NCBI GenBank assembly: GCA_040702975.1
Contig: CP159990.1
Span: 992,001 to 1,056,000, forward strand
Direction: 5' to 3'
Length of the DNA: 64,000 nucleotides
Origin: Roseburia hominis
GTDB lineage: Bacteria > Bacillota > Clostridia > Lachnospirales > Lachnospiraceae
The translations under genes and the position numbers were made by a program. The notes beneath the pieces were generated by a model, which worked only from the letters and a program-made list of their open reading frames with translations, did no database searches and had not been told where the DNA came from. This document shows, one piece after another, positions 16,419 to 25,024 of this stretch (its first letter is position 1; every line of letters begins with the position of its first letter).

Positions 16419-17960
16419 ATGGCTAAGAAAGAAATGACTAAGAATGAGAGCTTACATATTAAGAAAGTCAACAAAAGAAAATTAAGTGGCTCTCTGGAAT
16501 TTACGACATCAAGACTGGCGTCCCAGGTTACCGGTGTAGGAGTGCTGCTTCTTGCATTGTGGCAGGTTGTACTTCCGCTGATAAGAGGCAAAGAGATTTC
16601 TCCGGTTATGGGGATTGTCACAGCAGTTTTTGGTGTGGAGTTCATTTTGCAGTATATTATTGTAAAAAGAATTGAAAAAGAAGTGACGGGAGTAACGGGA
16701 GAAATAACAAATGCCACAAGAAAATTGGGAATTTTATTGATTCCATTTGTTGTGACAGGAAACTTCCTTTTATTCATCGCCGGAGCAATGCTGGTAAAAA
16801 AAGAAAAAAATCTGGAATACCAGCTTTCGGTGTACTCGCTGTTAGTAAATATTTTTGTTATCCTTGTTTCGCTTCTTAATTTGTTCAAGGATGCGCTGGT
16901 GGATACTTTCTGGCTTGGAATCGGATTCTATTCACTTTATGCAGTGTTAAACATTGTCATTATCTGGGCGGTGAACAAATATACCTTTGGTAAAAAGCCG
17001 GATAAGAAGTTTATGCCGTTTGCGATCGTCTGTCTTTTGGGAATTGCTTTAGGAAATGTGTTCTCATTTGTGCTTGGACTTATCACAATCGGAAAATATC
17101 GCAATAAGAACGAAGAGGTTAGTGTGGAGTGGATCGACGTTATCCAACGTTTGTTCAGAAACTACACTGCAGTCATAGGTATGTTTTTTGTAGTATTTTT
17201 CATTGGAATTTCAATCGGCTCTAATCTTACCTTTGATTATGATATTGCAATTTCCAACAACTTTGTGGCACGGCTTGCAGAGCCAAGTCTGATGTATCCC
17301 TTTGGCTGTGATGACTATGGCCGCTGTGTGTTTACCAGAATTGTATTTGGAGCAAGTATTTCCCTGATCATCGGTATGATTTCTACGATAGTTCCGATTA
17401 TTCTGGGCGGAATCTTAGGAGCGGTAGCCGGATTTTACGGTGGAAGAAGAGACAACGTGATCATGCGTGTTATGGACGTTCTTAACGCAGTGCCAAGTAT
17501 TTTGCTGGCAATTGCTATTATCGCAGCGTTCGGAGTCAGCACAGTGAACCTTATTTTGGCGCTGTCTATATCTGTGATTCCCAGTTATGCGAGAACAGTA
17601 CGTGCTCAGGTCATGGGAATTGCGAATCAGGAATTCGTTGAAGCGGCAAAGGCCTGCGGCGCGAAAAACGGTACGATCATATTTAAACACATTATCCCGA
17701 ACTCCCTGGCTCCGGTTATTGTACAGGCTACTATGGGTATCGGTTCAGCGGTTCTTTCCACCTCGTCCCTGTCTTATCTGGGAATCGGTGTTGAGGCGCA
17801 TGTGCCGGAATGGGGTAACGTATTAAAGGCTGGTTCCACCTTCCTTGAGACGAACCCATACATAGCTATTTTCCCGGGTCTCGCTATTATTATCATCGTA
17901 CTTGCATTCAACTTCTTCGGCGACGGTCTTCGCGATGCGCTTGATCCGAAGCTCAAATAG
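16419..17960 (+). CDS. Dpp/Opp-type ABC transporter permease (DppC-like) with large membrane N-terminal extension
   Basis: 513 residues against about 300 for normal DppC. The last 280 carry the family core: a FGCDDYGRCVFTRIVFGASISL segment (usually FGTDxxGRDxxSR), the EAA loop AKACGAKNGTIIFKHIIPNSLAPV, and GDGLRDALDPKLK at the end. Residues about 30-240 add roughly six further membrane helices, including repeats of a FxLGLITIGKYRNK type. ATG 16419 has GGAAAGGAGAG upstream. It lies 19 bases after the DppB-like gene. The typical FGTD is changed to FGCDD, placing a cysteine in the periplasmic segment; a second cysteine sits in GRCVF. Confidence 0.82.
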   Translation: MAKKEMTKNESLHIKKVNKRKLSGSLEFTTSRLASQVTGVGVLLLALWQVVLPLIRGKEISPVMGIVTAVFGVEFILQYIIVKRIEKEVTGVTGEITNATRKLGILLIPFVVTGNFLLFIAGAMLVKKEKNLEYQLSVYSLLVNIFVILVSLLNLFKDALVDTFWLGIGFYSLYAVLNIVIIWAVNKYTFGKKPDKKFMPFAIVCLLGIALGNVFSFVLGLITIGKYRNKNEEVSVEWIDVIQRLFRNYTAVIGMFFVVFFIGISIGSNLTFDYDIAISNNFVARLAEPSLMYPFGCDDYGRCVFTRIVFGASISLIIGMISTIVPIILGGILGAVAGFYGGRRDNVIMRVMDVLNAVPSILLAIAIIAAFGVSTVNLILALSISVIPSYARTVRAQVMGIANQEFVEAAKACGAKNGTIIFKHIIPNSLAPVIVQATMGIGSAVLSTSSLSYLGIGVEAHVPEWGNVLKAGSTFLETNPYIAIFPGLAIIIIVLAFNFFGDGLRDALDPKLK

Positions 17961-17976
17961 TGTGGGGAGGTAGAAA

Positions 17977-18954
17977 ATGGAAAAAAATACAGTTTTAAAA
18001 GTAAAAAACCTTCATGTTCATTATGTTACCAGTGATGCTGCGGCAAAAGCGGTAAATGGTATAGATTTTGAAGTGAAAGAGGGAGAAGCGCTGGGACTTG
18101 TAGGGGAAACAGGTGCAGGAAAGACTACGACGGCTCTCTCTATCATGCAGTTGATTCCGGATCCGCCCGGGATTATAGTCGACGGTGAGATTGATTTTGA
18201 AGGTAAGAATGTAATTTATAATACGGATAAAGAAAATCAGGCAATGCGTGGAAATGGTATTTCCATGATTTTCCAGGATCCCATGACTGCGCTTAACCCG
18301 GTCATGACGGTTGGAGATCAGCTTGCGGAGGTTGTTCTTACCCATGAGAAGATCTCAAAAGCTGAGGCTAAAAAACGAGTGATTGATTTGCTGGAAATTG
18401 TTGGCGTAAAAAGTGACCGTTACGATGATTACCCGCATCAGTTTTCAGGCGGACAGAAACAGCGTGTCGTGATTGCAATGAGTCTTCTCTGTAACCCGAG
18501 ACTGCTCATTGCCGACGAGCCTACAACAGCTTTGGATGTTACGATTCAGGCACAGGTGCTCGACATTATTAATAATCTGCGTGAACAGTATAAGATGGCT
18601 ATGATTCTGATCACTCATGATCTGGGCGTTGTAGCTGAGACCTGTGACAATGTAGCAATCATGTATGCGGGTCAGATCGTGGAAGCGGGAACTGTGCGCG
18701 ATGTGTATCTGCATCCGAAGCACCCGTATACAAGAGGACTGTTTGACTCTATCCCGAAACTGGATGATGATTCGACGGAACTGATTCCGATTGAAGGAGC
18801 AATCTCAAATGCGGCTGACCTGCCTACGGGATGTTATTTCCATCCGCGCTGCCGTTATTGCAAGGAGATCTGTAAGAAAAAACAGCCACCACAGCAGGGT
18901 GACAAGCACAAATTTATGTGTCATTTTGATTTATTTAGCGAGGAGGGAGAATAA
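17977..18954 (+). CDS. Dpp/Opp-type ABC transporter ATPase (DppD-like)
   Basis: 325 residues. Walker A is GETGAGKTT (a variant of GESGSGKS), Q-loop in IFQDPMTALNP, signature FSGGQKQRV, Walker B LLIADEPTTALD, and H-loop ITHDLG. The C-terminal oligopeptide-transporter extension has cysteines in GCYFHPRCRYCKEICKKK, which in related subunits bind a 4Fe-4S cluster. It forms the ATPase heterodimer with the next protein. The stop overlaps the next ATG by one base (TAATG), giving translational coupling. Confidence 0.92.
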   Translation: MEKNTVLKVKNLHVHYVTSDAAAKAVNGIDFEVKEGEALGLVGETGAGKTTTALSIMQLIPDPPGIIVDGEIDFEGKNVIYNTDKENQAMRGNGISMIFQDPMTALNPVMTVGDQLAEVVLTHEKISKAEAKKRVIDLLEIVGVKSDRYDDYPHQFSGGQKQRVVIAMSLLCNPRLLIADEPTTALDVTIQAQVLDIINNLREQYKMAMILITHDLGVVAETCDNVAIMYAGQIVEAGTVRDVYLHPKHPYTRGLFDSIPKLDDDSTELIPIEGAISNAADLPTGCYFHPRCRYCKEICKKKQPPQQGDKHKFMCHFDLFSEEGE

Positions 18955-19940
18955 TGGAAAATCAGGTTTTAATAGAGACCAGACGACTGAAAAAGTATTT
19001 CCCTGTTCCGGCGGGTTTCCTTCATGCTGTAGATGATGTCAATCTTACTATTAATAAAGGAGAGACTCTGGGAATCGTAGGTGAATCAGGGTGCGGTAAG
19101 AGTACGCTGGGACGTGTCATCCTTCGTCTTCATGAAGCAACCAGTGGAGATGTGTTGTATGATGGAATGGATATTAACAATTTTTCCGCAGACGAGATGC
19201 GTCATATGCGTCAGAATATGCAGATTATTTTCCAGGACCCTTATGCATCTTTGAATCCGCGTATGACGATCGGGCAGATTATTGAAGAACCGCTTAAGCT
19301 TCATAAGCTCTATAAGTTAGCGGAAGAAAGAAGAGCAAGAGTGGAAGAACTGATGAATCTGGTAGGGCTTCCGATGCGTTCCTATAATCAGTATCCTCAT
19401 GAATTTGACGGCGGCCGCCGCCAGAGAGTGGTTATTGCCCGTGCTCTTTCCATTAATCCGCAATTTATCGTCTGTGATGAGCCGGTATCTGCGCTGGATG
19501 TATCCGTGCAGGCACAGATCCTGAATCTTTTGATGGAACTTCAAAAGAAAATGGGGCTGACATATATGTTTATTTCACATGATCTGTCGGTGGTAAAACA
19601 TATTTCGACGAATATCGGGGTTATGTATTTGGGACAGTTGATTGAGAAAGCACCCAAAAATGATATATTCAATTCTCCGTTGCACCCGTATACAATCGCT
19701 TTGCTGTCGGCAATCCCGTCTACGAATGTTTTGGAAAAGAGTAAAAAGATCATTTTGAAGGGTGAAATTAATTCCCCAATCAATCCAAAGATAGGCTGTC
19801 GTTTTGCAACGCGCTGCCCGTTCGCAACAGAAAAATGTAAATCTGAGAATCCTCAGTTTGTGGAGGCTATGCCGGGACATTTTGTGGCATGCCACAGATG
19901 GAAGGAAGTAGCAGATGGCAGTCTTAGCTTTGATGTATAG
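18954..19940 (+). CDS. Dpp/Opp-type ABC transporter ATPase (DppF-like)
   Basis: 328 residues. Walker [11 protein letters not shown]-loop [12 protein letters not shown], Walker [14 protein letters not shown]-loop ISHDLS. The ABC signature reads FDGGRRQR where LSGGQ/FSGGQ is usual; the serine is replaced by aspartate and the glutamine by arginine. Similar FDGGRRQR forms occur in clostridial DppF proteins as far as I recall, so this alone need not impair ATP hydrolysis. The cysteine-rich C-terminal extension is present ([15 protein letters not shown]). It pairs with the preceding ATPase. Confidence 0.9.
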   Translation: MENQVLIETRRLKKYFPVPAGFLHAVDDVNLTINKGETLGIVGESGCGKSTLGRVILRLHEATSGDVLYDGMDINNFSADEMRHMRQNMQIIFQDPYASLNPRMTIGQIIEEPLKLHKLYKLAEERRARVEELMNLVGLPMRSYNQYPHEFDGGRRQRVVIARALSINPQFIVCDEPVSALDVSVQAQILNLLMELQKKMGLTYMFISHDLSVVKHISTNIGVMYLGQLIEKAPKNDIFNSPLHPYTIALLSAIPSTNVLEKSKKIILKGEINSPINPKIGCRFATRCPFATEKCKSENPQFVEAMPGHFVACHRWKEVADGSLSFDV

Positions 19941-20042
19941 CAAGCGATATTCATTAAGGCTGTAACTTGTCAGAAGTAACTGATAGTACTGGTGAATTGC
20001 TCTTCGAGCTTCACATAAAAAAAGGAAAAGGAGAAAAAAAGG

Positions 20043-21854
20043 ATGAACAAGATGAAAAAGTTTACTGCTGTCGTGCTTGTTTTGGCAATGGTTTTGTCAC
20101 TGGCTGCATGCGGTAAGAAAACAAGCGGTGGTTCAGGAAAAAAGACTGAGACCACGGGTGAAACCATAAGATTGTTAGGTTATTCTTATTATGAATCAAC
20201 CATGAACATCTTACGTGACCAGTTGACGAAGGCCGGCTTTGAGGTTGAACTCAACATGCAGCCGGACTATTCAAGTATGGTAACTGTCCGTGATACCGGA
20301 GAGTGGGATCTCTGTATTTCAGGCTGGACGACTGTAACAGGTAACCCGGACTATGCTGCAAGGGACGTATATGCTTCTTATGGTCAGTATAATGCAGGCG
20401 GAATCAATGACCCGAAGGTTGATGAGCTGATTGACAAGGCATCTACCCAGACTCCGTCTGAGTATGCAGCTACCTACAAAGAACTGGAAGATTATGCAAT
20501 AATAGAGAACGTTTACTCTCTGCCGTTATATGCGCAGAAAGGTATCCGTGCCATCAACAACACAGTTGTGGATGAGAGCACCGTTCTCAACCCGCAGTCC
20601 CGTTCTGCATACTGGGAGAACTATTCTTATGTTGATGAATCCCAGAATGCTACGAGAACATTGATGCTTACACAGACAATGGGCGCATTGACCTCCTTAG
20701 ACCCGATTCAGGCTAATGATGGTTCAATCAACCAGCTTTCTGCTAACCTTAATGTTCGTATTGTCAACATGACGCCGGATGACCAGATTGTACCGGAAGG
20801 TTCACTTTCACGTAACATTGCAATCGGTGAAGGAAATAGTGCATTCTATTTTATCCTTCGTGATGATGTTTATTTCTCAAGAGTAGAGAATAAGCATGTT
20901 GTGGCTACTGATGTACGTGTTGGCGCAGAGGACGTAGAGTTCTCTCTGGAGAGAGCAGCAGACAAAGACAGTGTTGCAAGCCACAAGACCTACAACCTGC
21001 ATAACCATATGTCAGACGTTTCTATCGTGACAGATATTGAGGAACTGAAAAATATTAACGATGCTGATACAGGAAAACCGGTATTTGAGACCTTATCTAA
21101 AGATCTTCCGTCTGAAATCACTACACTGACGGCTGATAAGACACAGGTTGATAATGCAAACGGTGTATATCAGGTTGTTAAGATCTCTACAGAGAATCCG
21201 TTCCCGCAGGTACTTTATTACCTGGCTCACCAGTCAGCAGGTATCCTGAACAAGGAAGCTGTAACAGAAATGAACTCCAAGTTTGATGTTGCTACTTATG
21301 ACCCGACCAAGGATGTATGTTATGGCGACCCGGCTGCAATTAAAGCTGGAAACAATCATCTGTGGATGTCCGGTCCTTATGCGCTGGTATCTTATGACGA
21401 TTATCAGGTAACCTTTGAGAAGAACCCGGGCTACATGGCAGGAACAGAACACGAAGCAAAGATCAGCAATGTTGCAATCAAGTTCATTAAAGACGCAACT
21501 TCTGCAACTTCTGATTTCCGTGCAGGTGGTATTGATATCCTGGATTCCGTTGCAACCAATGATGTTGCTACACTTGAAGAAAACAAGGATTACACCGTAT
21601 ACAAGTATATCAGACATGCTACATCATACTGCGATTTCAATATGAAAGATGGCAATAAGTTTGAGAATCTTGACCTGAGAAAAGCGGTATACTATGCAAT
21701 TAATGAGGAAGAGTATATTGCTTATAACAACGAGCTTGTAGGACCGCTGTGCTCAACATTCTCTACACTGATTGACACAGGAAATACTCATGAATTCAGT
21801 CTTGAGAAGAGTGCAGAGCATCTTGCAGCATACCAGAAAAGCGCTGGTAAATAA
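20043..21854 (+). CDS. Circularly permuted family-5 (SBP_bac_5-like) substrate-binding lipoprotein
   Basis: 603 residues. Signal peptide with lipobox L20-A21-A22-C23, so it is anchored outside the membrane. The order of segments is swapped. Residues about 40-197 (GETIRLLGYSYYE, QLTKAGFEVEL, WDLCISGWTT, NDPKVDELIDKA, IIENVYSLPLY) correspond to the C-terminal third of a normal DppA-type protein. Residues about 204-603 (GALTSLDPIQ, FYFILRDDVYFS, NGVYQVV, NLDLRKAVYYAINEEEY, SAEHLAAYQK) correspond to the N-terminal two thirds. The end at AEHLAAYQKSAGK and the start at GETIRLL would join exactly where the second binding protein in this window reads AKEYLAQSNYN-GETLKLY. It is the receptor of the preceding transporter. 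Confidence 0.8.
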   Translation: MNKMKKFTAVVLVLAMVLSLAACGKKTSGGSGKKTETTGETIRLLGYSYYESTMNILRDQLTKAGFEVELNMQPDYSSMVTVRDTGEWDLCISGWTTVTGNPDYAARDVYASYGQYNAGGINDPKVDELIDKASTQTPSEYAATYKELEDYAIIENVYSLPLYAQKGIRAINNTVVDESTVLNPQSRSAYWENYSYVDESQNATRTLMLTQTMGALTSLDPIQANDGSINQLSANLNVRIVNMTPDDQIVPEGSLSRNIAIGEGNSAFYFILRDDVYFSRVENKHVVATDVRVGAEDVEFSLERAADKDSVASHKTYNLHNHMSDVSIVTDIEELKNINDADTGKPVFETLSKDLPSEITTLTADKTQVDNANGVYQVVKISTENPFPQVLYYLAHQSAGILNKEAVTEMNSKFDVATYDPTKDVCYGDPAAIKAGNNHLWMSGPYALVSYDDYQVTFEKNPGYMAGTEHEAKISNVAIKFIKDATSATSDFRAGGIDILDSVATNDVATLEENKDYTVYKYIRHATSYCDFNMKDGNKFENLDLRKAVYYAINEEEYIAYNNELVGPLCSTFSTLIDTGNTHEFSLEKSAEHLAAYQKSAGK

Positions 21855-21900
21855 TATAAGCGGATAAACAGGCATACACATTTAGAAGGGAATAGTAATT

Positions 21901-22176
21901 ATGAAGAAAGTGATAATGTTTTCAAATGTACATTGACCGGGCTGCCCACCAGTGAAAGAGGCTCTTTCCGAAGCAGGCATAAAGTTTGTCTATTTTGACA
22001 TTTCTTCAGGTATGCTGCCACTTAAAAAATTTCTTAAATATCGTGACGAAAGACCGGAATTTGCTCCGATCAAGGAAGCCGGAAGGGTTGGACTTCCCTG
22101 TATTGTCGTAGAAGATGATGAAAAGGGTGTACAAGTTCTTTTTGAACTTTCGGAGAATTTAGACGAACTGAAATAA
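21901..22176 (+). CDS. Glutaredoxin-like selenoprotein with in-frame UGA (Sec12)
   Basis: The frame starts at ATG 21901 (AGAAGGGA 10 bases upstream), meets TGA at 21934-21936 and continues to TAA at 22176: 91 residues if UGA is selenocysteine. The UGA lies at the first position of the redox motif: NVH-U-PGC, followed by PPVKEALSEAGIKF, FLKYRDERPEF and GLPCIVV, the cis-Pro region of a thioredoxin fold. A nonsense mutation exactly at the catalytic cysteine with the rest of the frame intact is unlikely. A hairpin with a GGC loop follows at the distance expected of a bacterial SECIS. A shorter product starting at GTG 21952 would lack the active site. It ends the desulfidase/transporter operon. 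Partner selABCD genes are not in this window. Confidence 0.8.
21954..21968 (+). promoter_or_regulatory. Candidate bacterial SECIS hairpin
   Basis: Six-bp stem GAAAGA / TCTTTC with a three-base loop GGC, about 24 nt downstream of the UGA at 21934-21936. This fits the known bSECIS model: a small loop with a G in its first two positions, 16-37 nt after the UGA. Lower pairing between GCTGC (21941-21945) and GCAGGC (21973-21978) could extend it. Confidence 0.6.
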
Positions 22177-22186
22177 AGGCGGAGAA

Positions 22187-22226
22187 GGGAACGCTTGCAG
22201 ACTTGCAGGTGTTCCTTTCTTTTTTC
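22187..22226 (+). terminator. Terminator of the desulfidase/transporter/selenoprotein operon
   Basis: Stem GGGAACGCTTGCA / TGCAGGTGTTCC with a short loop, then CTTTCTTTTTTC. It ends the transcript 11 bases after the selenoprotein stop codon, supporting membership of that gene in the operon. Confidence 0.8.
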
Positions 22227-22299
22227 AATCCTATATCTTGCAAAAACAGAGCAAAGAGTATAAAATGAAAGGAAATATGCGATTTGAGGTGAGCGTAAT

Positions 22300-22398
22300 A
22301 TGCTGAATGGAAAGAATAACAGGAGAATAGCGGCGATCATTATACTTGTAGTCGTAGTTGCAATGCTGGCTACAACGGTAATTCCATACATTTTATAA
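22300..22398 (+). CDS. 32-residue single-helix membrane protein
   Basis: ATG 22300 has GAGGTGAG upstream and encodes MLNGKNNRRIAAI, then an uninterrupted hydrophobic helix to the end (IILVVVVAMLATTVIPYIL). Positive charges before the helix suggest an N-in orientation. It is followed 20 bases later by the VanW gene. No family recognised. The clear ribosome site and clean helix make it more than a chance frame, but there is no functional evidence. Confidence 0.5.
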   Translation: MLNGKNNRRIAAIIILVVVVAMLATTVIPYIL

Positions 22399-22418
22399 TC
22401 GAAAAAGGGGAGTTACAC

Positions 22419-23945
22419 ATGCCAAAACAAAAAAGAAGGTCCCAGACACAGGGGAGAAAAAGGAAGAACAGAAAGAGAAGACGGATCGTTTATCTTTGCG
22501 GTGTCTATCTGACGTTTGCTCTGGTGGTGTTCGGGCTGATCTATATGGCATTATATAAGTATGTACATAAGGTAGATGAGAAGAAAATCTGCGACAATAT
22601 TTACATCGGCCCCGTGAAGGTGTCCGGCATGGACGCGGGGGAGGCCAAAAGCGCAATGGAACAGAAACTGGAAGAGTGGAAGAGCCTTAAGCTGACGATG
22701 GAAGTGGGGGATCAGACAGCGGAGGCGACGTTTGGTGAGCTTGGACTTTCCATGAAGGAAGTCGATAAGTTAGTAAAGGAAGCAGTTTCCTATGGAAAAG
22801 AAGGAAGCCTTCTTGAACGTTTTAAGGCCATACGCAGATTAAAAAAAGAAAAGAAACAGATCATACTCGCATTTTCTTTAGATAAAGAAGCGGCCTCTTC
22901 CGTGATCGACGAGAGGACGACGCCGCTGGAAAAGCGGGCCGTGAATGCGACCATTACCCACGATTCTTCCGGATTTCAGATCACGGAGGAGTCGGCGGGG
23001 CAGAGTGTGGATATCGAAAATGCGATTCAAAAGATAGAAAAGCATCTGAACGGCAAATGGAAATATACGGAGATCAAGATGAAACTCCCGGAGATTGAAG
23101 AGGAGCCCCATATCAAGAAATCGGATTTGGAGACGATTCAGGAGGAATTGGGTTCTTATCAGACGGAGGCCGGATATGGAAAGCGTGTCACGAACCTAAA
23201 AAGAGGGGCAGAACTTTTAAATGGCAGAGTTCTGATGCCGGGCGAAGAACTGTCGGTTTTGGATGCAACCATGCCCTACTCGGAGGAGAACGGGTATGTA
23301 GATGGCGGCGCCTATGAGAATGGCGAGGTCGTGCAAAGTATTGCCGGGGGGATCTGCCAGGTCTCGACAACCTTATATAACGCGGTACTCTATTCAGAGC
23401 TGGAGGTCACGGAGAGATCGGCACATTCGATCATTGTAAGCTATGTGGACCCGTCCCGCGACGCCGCAGTTGCCGAGGGCGTGAAGGATTTTAAGTTTAA
23501 GAATAACTACGACACTCCGATTCTGATCGAGGGCTATATAGATGGAAATAATATGCTTCGTTTCTATATATATGGAAAGGATACGCGGGACAAAGGGCAT
23601 TCCGTAGAATTCGAGAGTGAGACTTTGGAAAAGAAAGAATACACAAAGAAATATATCGAGGACAGTGAAAAAGAGCTTGGTTACATGGAAAGCGAGGGGA
23701 CTCCGATCAATGGAAGAACTGCGAGACTTTGGAAAGTGGTCTATGAAAACGGGGAGGAAGTCAGCCGCGATGTAATCAACAACAGCACCTATAATCCTAC
23801 CGAGATCAAGATCAGGGTAGGCACCTCCTCCGACAATACGGAGGCGTCAGAGCTTGTTAGAAATGCGATTAAATCGCAGGATGAGGGTCAGATTAAAGAA
23901 GCGATCAGTCAGGCAAGGACGATGAAAAAGAAAGCAGAGGAGTAA
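22419..23945 (+). CDS. VanW-family surface protein with G5-type C-terminus
   Basis: 508 residues. A basic cytoplasmic N-terminus, one membrane helix at about 25-50 (IVYLCGVYLTFALVVFGLIYMAL), then an extracellular part. This has a peptidoglycan-binding_4-like region (IGPVKVSGMDAGEAKSAMEQKL ... FGELGLSMKEVDKLV), a VanW domain (YGKRVTNLKRGAELLNG, GGAYENGEVVQSIAGGICQVSTTLYNAVL, ERSAHSIIVSYVDPSRDAAVA) and a C-terminal G5-like strand segment (SRDVINNSTYNPTEIKIRVG). VanW proteins accompany some vancomycin clusters but are widespread and of unknown activity; no van genes are here. ATG 22419 follows AAAAGGGGAG. Confidence 0.85.
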   Translation: MPKQKRRSQTQGRKRKNRKRRRIVYLCGVYLTFALVVFGLIYMALYKYVHKVDEKKICDNIYIGPVKVSGMDAGEAKSAMEQKLEEWKSLKLTMEVGDQTAEATFGELGLSMKEVDKLVKEAVSYGKEGSLLERFKAIRRLKKEKKQIILAFSLDKEAASSVIDERTTPLEKRAVNATITHDSSGFQITEESAGQSVDIENAIQKIEKHLNGKWKYTEIKMKLPEIEEEPHIKKSDLETIQEELGSYQTEAGYGKRVTNLKRGAELLNGRVLMPGEELSVLDATMPYSEENGYVDGGAYENGEVVQSIAGGICQVSTTLYNAVLYSELEVTERSAHSIIVSYVDPSRDAAVAEGVKDFKFKNNYDTPILIEGYIDGNNMLRFYIYGKDTRDKGHSVEFESETLEKKEYTKKYIEDSEKELGYMESEGTPINGRTARLWKVVYENGEEVSRDVINNSTYNPTEIKIRVGTSSDNTEASELVRNAIKSQDEGQIKEAISQARTMKKKAEE

Positions 23946-23956
23946 GGAGTGCAGAT

Positions 23957-25009
23957 ATGAATCTGGGAAATGTATCACAGACGGTATACCGCCGGTCTGT
24001 TCTCAAACAACTGCATAAAGAGTCGCAGGCCGTTCTGGTGCTGCCCGGACAGGAAGAGGAGTGTTGGGGAGTTATAAGCGGACCTGGAGAATCCGTCCTT
24101 GCAAGTGATGTCACCTGCTATGGCAACGAGAAGGATCTGTGCGTATTTGCCATGGCACAGGCGGCGAATAATCTCGCTTCCAGAGGAGCGCAGGTGAAAG
24201 GGTTTGCAATCTCGATCCTTTTGACGGACTATGCCCACGAATCCAGGCTGAAGGCCATGATGCAGTCGGCAAGGCAGGCAGCAGAACGGGAAGGGCTTGC
24301 AGTGATGAAAGCACATGCCCAGACGATGCCGCTTTTGCAGACAACCGTAGTGCAGGTGACGGCACTTGGGACGATTTCTACCGTATCTGCAGGAAAAGAT
24401 AAGAGTGCCGCGATCAGTGGAAAAGAGAGTGCAGGGCATGAGAGGCGCACAGACCTCATTTTAAGCAGAAATGCAGAGCCGGAGCAGGATCTTGTTATGA
24501 TAAAATGGGCCGGACTTGAGGGCACGCTGCGAATCAAGAGAGAGAAGGAAGAGGAATTAAGCGAAAGGTTTCCGGGCGCATTTTTGAATAAGCTGGAATC
24601 TTACATGGCGGAGTTGTTTTCTATCCGGGAAATGAAGGCTGCTGCGGCCACAGGCGTATCTGCCATGCATCAGATCACAGATGGCGGAGTGCTGGCGGCA
24701 CTCTGGAATCTGGCGGAAAGCGCCGGAATCGGCCTTTCAGTAGATTTACGGAAGATACCGATCCGTCAGGAGACGATCGAAGTGTGTGAACAGTTTCACC
24801 TCAACCCTTATCAGCTTACCAGTACGGGAAGTATCCTTGTGGTGACGCAAAAAGGGGAAGAGATGGCAGATGCGCTGAAACGGGAAGGTACCGCTGCGGC
24901 GGTGATTGGATATACAACGAGGGGACGGGAGAGAACGGTGCGAAGCGGCAGTGAGCTTCGGTATCTGGACAGACCGGCCCCGGATGAACTAACAAAGATT
25001 TTTGCATAA
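23957..25009 (+). CDS. AIR synthase-related (HypE/PurM-like) protein
   Basis: 350 residues with the PurM/HypE two-domain arrangement: an N-terminal ATP-binding half (ASDVTCYGNEKDLCVFAMAQAANNLASRGAQVKGFAISIL) and a C-terminal half with HQITDGGVLAALWNLAESAGIGLSVDL and LTSTGSILVV. The HypE C-terminal PRIC motif, which carries the thiocyanate, is absent, so it is not a hydrogenase maturation HypE. Stand-alone members are common in Clostridia and uncharacterised. It starts 11 bases after the VanW stop and is followed after 15 bases by an Lrp regulator, suggesting one transcript. Confidence 0.75.
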   Translation: MNLGNVSQTVYRRSVLKQLHKESQAVLVLPGQEEECWGVISGPGESVLASDVTCYGNEKDLCVFAMAQAANNLASRGAQVKGFAISILLTDYAHESRLKAMMQSARQAAEREGLAVMKAHAQTMPLLQTTVVQVTALGTISTVSAGKDKSAAISGKESAGHERRTDLILSRNAEPEQDLVMIKWAGLEGTLRIKREKEEELSERFPGAFLNKLESYMAELFSIREMKAAAATGVSAMHQITDGGVLAALWNLAESAGIGLSVDLRKIPIRQETIEVCEQFHLNPYQLTSTGSILVVTQKGEEMADALKREGTAAAVIGYTTRGRERTVRSGSELRYLDRPAPDELTKIFA

Positions 25010-25024
25010 TTTGGAGGTATAGAG

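Noticed and set aside
20043..21854. Fusion of two different binding proteins or assembly chimera
   Set aside because: Each half of the fold is present once only, the joins match the natural loop, and the signal peptide leads in frame; permutation is the simpler reading.
21934..21936. Nonsense mutation inactivating a glutaredoxin gene
   Set aside because: The stop falls exactly at the redox cysteine codon, is TGA, has a suitable hairpin after it, and the rest of the frame is intact.
22419..23945. VanW as part of a vancomycin-resistance cluster
   Set aside because: No vanA/B, vanH, vanX or vanRS genes; stand-alone VanW proteins are common in Firmicutes.
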